Origin: Acinetobacter sp. NIPH 298 | Lineage (GTDB): Bacteria; Pseudomonadota; Gammaproteobacteria; Pseudomonadales; Moraxellaceae | Length of the DNA stretch: 64,000 nt | NCBI RefSeq assembly: GCF_000369505.1 | Contig: NZ_KB850055.1 | Span: forward strand, 1,054,001 to 1,118,000 | Direction of reading: 5' to 3' | Shown: piece by piece, positions 61,023-64,000 of the stretch | Layout: every line of letters begins with the position of its first letter | Position numbering within the stretch: the first letter of the stretch is position 1 | Translations under genes and position numbers: made by a program | The notes under the pieces: model-generated | Databases searched by the model: none | Told to the model about the DNA's origin: nothing | The model's input: the letters and a program-made list of their open reading frames with translations, nothing else

Positions 61023-63593
61023 GTGACGACATCTAATTGTAAGCGCTGTCAGAAACAAGGGTTACCTTTATTTATCAGCCGTTTTTCAGTGGGTAGAGGA
61101 AGTGCAATTCGTTCGCCGATCGCAAAACCAGCAGGTTATCCTGAACTACCTGCGTCAAGTAGTTACTACACACTCAGAAATTTACGTTCAGGCTATTTAT
61201 ATATTTACGATAGTTTGGATAATAGTATCAAAACCTATAGTTTGACGGCTGGTGGCTTAGCAACGTTAATTAATGCAAGTGAACCCCAAGCGGCAACAGA
61301 AGCATTCAAAAAACAACACGTTGCGTGTATGCAACAAGGACAGAAGTACGCGAATGCTGCTCTAATTACTATATCAAAACCGACAGTCGCTCGATCAATA
61401 TTTATTAGTTATTCCGAATATAAGTGGACACAGGCCGTGCTTAATGCACATCGGGGAACATCTGCCGCTGCAGTTGAAATGCGTAAGCATATGACTGAGG
61501 TAAAAATTGGAGGACAAACCGTCAGTAGTTTACCGATACAACGTCTGCAAAACAGTGTAAATGAGTATAGTTTAACCAATGCTCAGGGGAAGCAATCTTT
61601 TGCATGGTCTACTCGGGGTTTTTTGGAATTAAAAGGCGATGCACCAAAAGTTATTAATGAAGCAAATCGTTTAGCACCAGGAAAAGGATTGGTGGTTGCG
61701 ATCCATGATCCAGTCGCTTTAATGAGTGATATTAGTGCGCTGATCGATGAGCTCGGTCGAATTTGGCAACAATCGAATCAACATCCTCTAAGGATTTATA
61801 GTGAAATTGAACAGTTAAAAATGGCAGTTGAGTTAGATGCTGGAAATGATGAAGCCTTAAAATTTGATCGAGGACGTTATGCGATTACAGAGAAAACAAC
61901 TGAGCAAATATTTGTTCCTGCATTAGGAAGTTATATCGATGTGCCAACTGTCGCAGTAACAGGTCACTACAATAATAAAGAAGATTTGCCTCCACTGACA
62001 CCACAGCAGCTACAGCGTTTACGCACAAGGATAAATAGCAGTCAGCAGAGTGCATGGGCTAGATATCAGCGAGAGTTCAGTAGTCCAACAGCACCCGACA
62101 ACTGGAAAAAAACCTTTGATACGAAAGCGATTGATTATCAAAAAAAGTTTATTGAACCGTTAGCGAAAGCGCATTTGGCATGGTTTAAGAGTAATATGCT
62201 TTTCTACTATATGCGCGCAAACTTTGATAGCAAGCTGATTCAGTCGGGCATGGAATACTCCACGACGGTCATGGCTTTGGTGGGTAATACGCAAATGTTA
62301 CCTGAAAATTTCACCTATTATTGTCAATTGTTAAAAGGTGATATTAAACATGCAACCAACTATCTGTGTCGGGGACTTCTTTTTAACCAACAGTCGGCTT
62401 TGAATCAGGTTCAGAACAAACTTGCTGATTTTGATTTCAAGTCAGGTTCAACCAAACATGCATGGTCAAGCCTCATCTATGGTATAACACAGTCGATTGA
62501 CTTGGCAATTGTAGGTAGAGCCACGATACTTGAGGGCTTTGTAAAGGCAATTAACGCACCTGTTTTACAGATGATCAGGGAGGCAGTAGATGGGGCGAAA
62601 ACTGCTTATAAAGTGCCTTTGTTACTTGGGGCGCATTATCAAAAACCCGTTGTTCGCGTTGAAGTGAATGGAACAAAATTAGAATATGCCAAATTTATAA
62701 CCGAGGAAATATTAAAAGCTTCAGGTAAGAAAATTAATTCAGATGACGTAAAACGTGCAGTTAAATTGCAGTTATTACAGCTTGAGGCTGCTGGTGTTGT
62801 AGATTTAAAAAGTCGTAACCGTAGTGCCTTTGCATTGGTTGTGGATATCAGTGAACTGGAGAGCGTCAATTATAACACTCCAAATAGTCAACGCGCCCCT
62901 GCAATGGCATCAAGTATACGTAGTGCGCAAGATGTTAGCCAATTACGGTTTAAAGATTATAGTAAGGCGGTTAGCACGAATAAGAAAATGTCATTTGGTG
63001 CAGCACTTTTTGCAACAACCCTACAGGGCATTGCAATTGTCAGTATGTATCAGGACATGATGAAAGCGACGCCAAAACAGTTATTGGAAACATCGACTAA
63101 GTTTGTGGCGGGTATCGTAGCAGGTGTTGCGAGTGTGCTGGATGTCATGGAGCGACGATTTGAAGCCGTGATGAAATCAGCTTTGGATGATGCGATAAAA
63201 GCAAAAAATGGCTGGAGAATGAAGGTTTGCGGATTCCTTAAAACGCGAGGTTTGATAGCTGCTGCTGTTGTATTTGCCGCTTGGGATGGTGTTAACGCAT
63301 ATAAAGAGTTTCAGAAAGGTAATTATCAATTAACAGGGTTGTATGCAGCATCAGGCATTCTTGGAGTAACTTCAGCAGTATTGTTCCTGTCAGGTGGTCT
63401 AATCGCAACAGGTGTAGGTATAGTCTTGGTGATCGCTATGATTGCGATTGCATTTGCGATTAATTACTTCAGTAGCAATGAATTACAAGAATGGATTAGA
63501 CAAGGCTACTTTGGTAAGAGAAAAGCAGGCTGGACTTTAAGTACTGAACTTAAGAAGCAAGAAGAAGCATTCACTGCGTTGGCATCATCATAA
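61023..63593 (+). CDS. probable T6SS effector, BTH_I2691/VasX-like
   Basis: An 856-residue protein following the adaptor with no gap (GTG start right after its stop, GGGAG upstream). The N-terminus 'CKRCQKQGLPLFISRFSV' with the pattern 'LRNLRSGYLYIYD' matches the N-terminal region of VasX/BTH_I2691-type effectors. The C-terminal third is hydrophobic, with likely membrane segments at about 656-675, 740-758 and 772-817 ('GLYAASGILGVTSAVLFLSGG', 'LVIAMIAIAFAINYF'), as expected for a pore-forming or membrane-inserting toxin. The middle is helical and unassigned. No signal peptide, as expected for T6SS cargo. Activity as a pore former is inference from family and hydrophobicity. Confidence 0.75.
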   Translation: MTTSNCKRCQKQGLPLFISRFSVGRGSAIRSPIAKPAGYPELPASSSYYTLRNLRSGYLYIYDSLDNSIKTYSLTAGGLATLINASEPQAATEAFKKQHVACMQQGQKYANAALITISKPTVARSIFISYSEYKWTQAVLNAHRGTSAAAVEMRKHMTEVKIGGQTVSSLPIQRLQNSVNEYSLTNAQGKQSFAWSTRGFLELKGDAPKVINEANRLAPGKGLVVAIHDPVALMSDISALIDELGRIWQQSNQHPLRIYSEIEQLKMAVELDAGNDEALKFDRGRYAITEKTTEQIFVPALGSYIDVPTVAVTGHYNNKEDLPPLTPQQLQRLRTRINSSQQSAWARYQREFSSPTAPDNWKKTFDTKAIDYQKKFIEPLAKAHLAWFKSNMLFYYMRANFDSKLIQSGMEYSTTVMALVGNTQMLPENFTYYCQLLKGDIKHATNYLCRGLLFNQQSALNQVQNKLADFDFKSGSTKHAWSSLIYGITQSIDLAIVGRATILEGFVKAINAPVLQMIREAVDGAKTAYKVPLLLGAHYQKPVVRVEVNGTKLEYAKFITEEILKASGKKINSDDVKRAVKLQLLQLEAAGVVDLKSRNRSAFALVVDISELESVNYNTPNSQRAPAMASSIRSAQDVSQLRFKDYSKAVSTNKKMSFGAALFATTLQGIAIVSMYQDMMKATPKQLLETSTKFVAGIVAGVASVLDVMERRFEAVMKSALDDAIKAKNGWRMKVCGFLKTRGLIAAAVVFAAWDGVNAYKEFQKGNYQLTGLYAASGILGVTSAVLFLSGGLIATGVGIVLVIAMIAIAFAINYFSSNELQEWIRQGYFGKRKAGWTLSTELKKQEEAFTALASS

Positions 63594-63607
63594 AGTTAGG
63601 AAATAAG

Positions 63608-64000
63608 ATGAGTGATTGGGTAGGTTTATTTATAAATTATGAAACGGTGGGGAAACAGCTTAAGCCTCATAAAACGGAGACTTTAAATAGAAGACAATCC
63701 GAAAGTGAAATACTCTCCCCGCATCGTACTGTGATTCAAATTAATAGTACTTATTTAGAGTTAATTGATCGCTGGAACTTTTTTCGAGGATTCACCTCAA
63801 TTTTTGCCTTGTTTATAATGGGGTTTATGTCTTGTCTTGTTTTTATGATAGTTTATTTTGTTTTTTATAAACCAACACCTAATTTAACAGGTGGTGAGTT
63901 AGTAATGTTTATTTCTTTGATGCTATGTGGCGTAGGACTACTTTGGGTTGGGTGGCATTTTTTTCGTAGAGAGTGTTTTAGCTATACCCATTATCCCATC
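63608..64000 (+). CDS. putative immunity protein, DUF6708-like membrane protein (partial, cut by window end)
   Basis: 131 codons are open from ATG 63608 to the window edge without a stop. GTTAGGAAA lies before the ATG, 14 bases after the effector. Two membrane helices are visible (about residues 63-88, 'FALFIMGFMSCLVFMIVYFVFY', and about 100-118, 'MFISLMLCGVGLLWVGWHFF') followed by 'RRECFSYTHYPI', which resembles the DUF6708 motif. Position directly after a membrane-targeting effector and its own membrane location suggest it protects the producing cell. The C-terminal part is missing, so the assignment is tentative. Confidence 0.65.
   Translation, partial: MSDWVGLFINYETVGKQLKPHKTETLNRRQSESEILSPHRTVIQINSTYLELIDRWNFFRGFTSIFALFIMGFMSCLVFMIVYFVFYKPTPNLTGGELVMFISLMLCGVGLLWVGWHFFRRECFSYTHYPI

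Overview
The window looks like an ordinary chromosomal segment of an Acinetobacter species (Moraxellaceae, Gammaproteobacteria). Base composition is AT-rich (my estimate, about 40% GC). Protein families and gene pairings fit that genus: the hpd/IclR/VOC/maiA/fahA/aromatic permease cluster, NasS-NasT nitrate control, a cydPABX-ybgE operon, class I DAHP synthase and a VgrG module. No rRNA, tRNA, insertion sequence, prophage or CRISPR array was seen. The species cannot be settled from sequence reading alone.

Layout. 1-4071: end of murB, a DUF218 membrane protein, an alpha/beta hydrolase and an FMN-dependent glutamate-synthase-like protein. 4735-11252: tyrosine catabolism (hpd; IclR regulator; fahA-maiA-VOC operon; aromatic amino acid permease). 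A 19-bp element is shared by the hpd and fahA/permease promoter regions. 11472-14810: an MFS carrier, an amidase and a small secreted protein. 14881-17158: aroQ-accB-accC. 17159-17874: a gene-free stretch with a probable structured small RNA on the + strand. 17875-29085: assimilatory nitrate/nitrite reduction. NasS/NasT are on the minus strand; on the plus strand a sigma-54 promoter drives the nitrate transporter, followed by nirB, a NirD-flavoprotein fusion, nasA and mobA. 29350-36642: DUF2057 protein, acetyltransferase, the cytochrome bd operon with its small subunits CydX and CydP, a YqiJ-like protein, a Rieske protein and a PfkB kinase. 36732-49691: acetyltransferase, PreP-like protease, pldA, ktrA-ktrB, ilvA, rpiA, a YgjP-like metalloprotease, a large lipoprotein of unknown function and argC. 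49770-55854: DUF6776-like protein, clpS, a 57-bp tandem repeat, clpA, a YnfA-like protein and an ABC-F ATPase. 56099-57506: a DAHP synthase gene behind an elaborate leader. 57678-64000: a type VI secretion module (vgrG, DUF4123 adaptor, BTH_I2691/VasX-like effector, start of a DUF6708-like putative immunity gene), cut by the window end.

The most interesting signals are in non-coding DNA. The DAHP synthase gene is preceded by a 19-codon leader peptide carrying Tyr-Phe-Tyr-Phe-Trp-Gln-Tyr, followed by mutually exclusive hairpins and a strong terminator. After that comes a second aromatic-rich small ORF with a strong ribosome binding site and a hairpin abutting the DAHP synthase ribosome binding site. 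This suggests tandem leader peptides controlling entry into the shikimate pathway. The 17.5-17.9 kb region can fold into a multi-branched RNA ending in a perfect terminator, with no gene attached. The clpS-clpA gap carries 57-bp-period repeats, each with a small hairpin. The tyrosine cluster lacks a recognisable homogentisate dioxygenase gene but encodes an unexplained VOC protein with a complete metal site.
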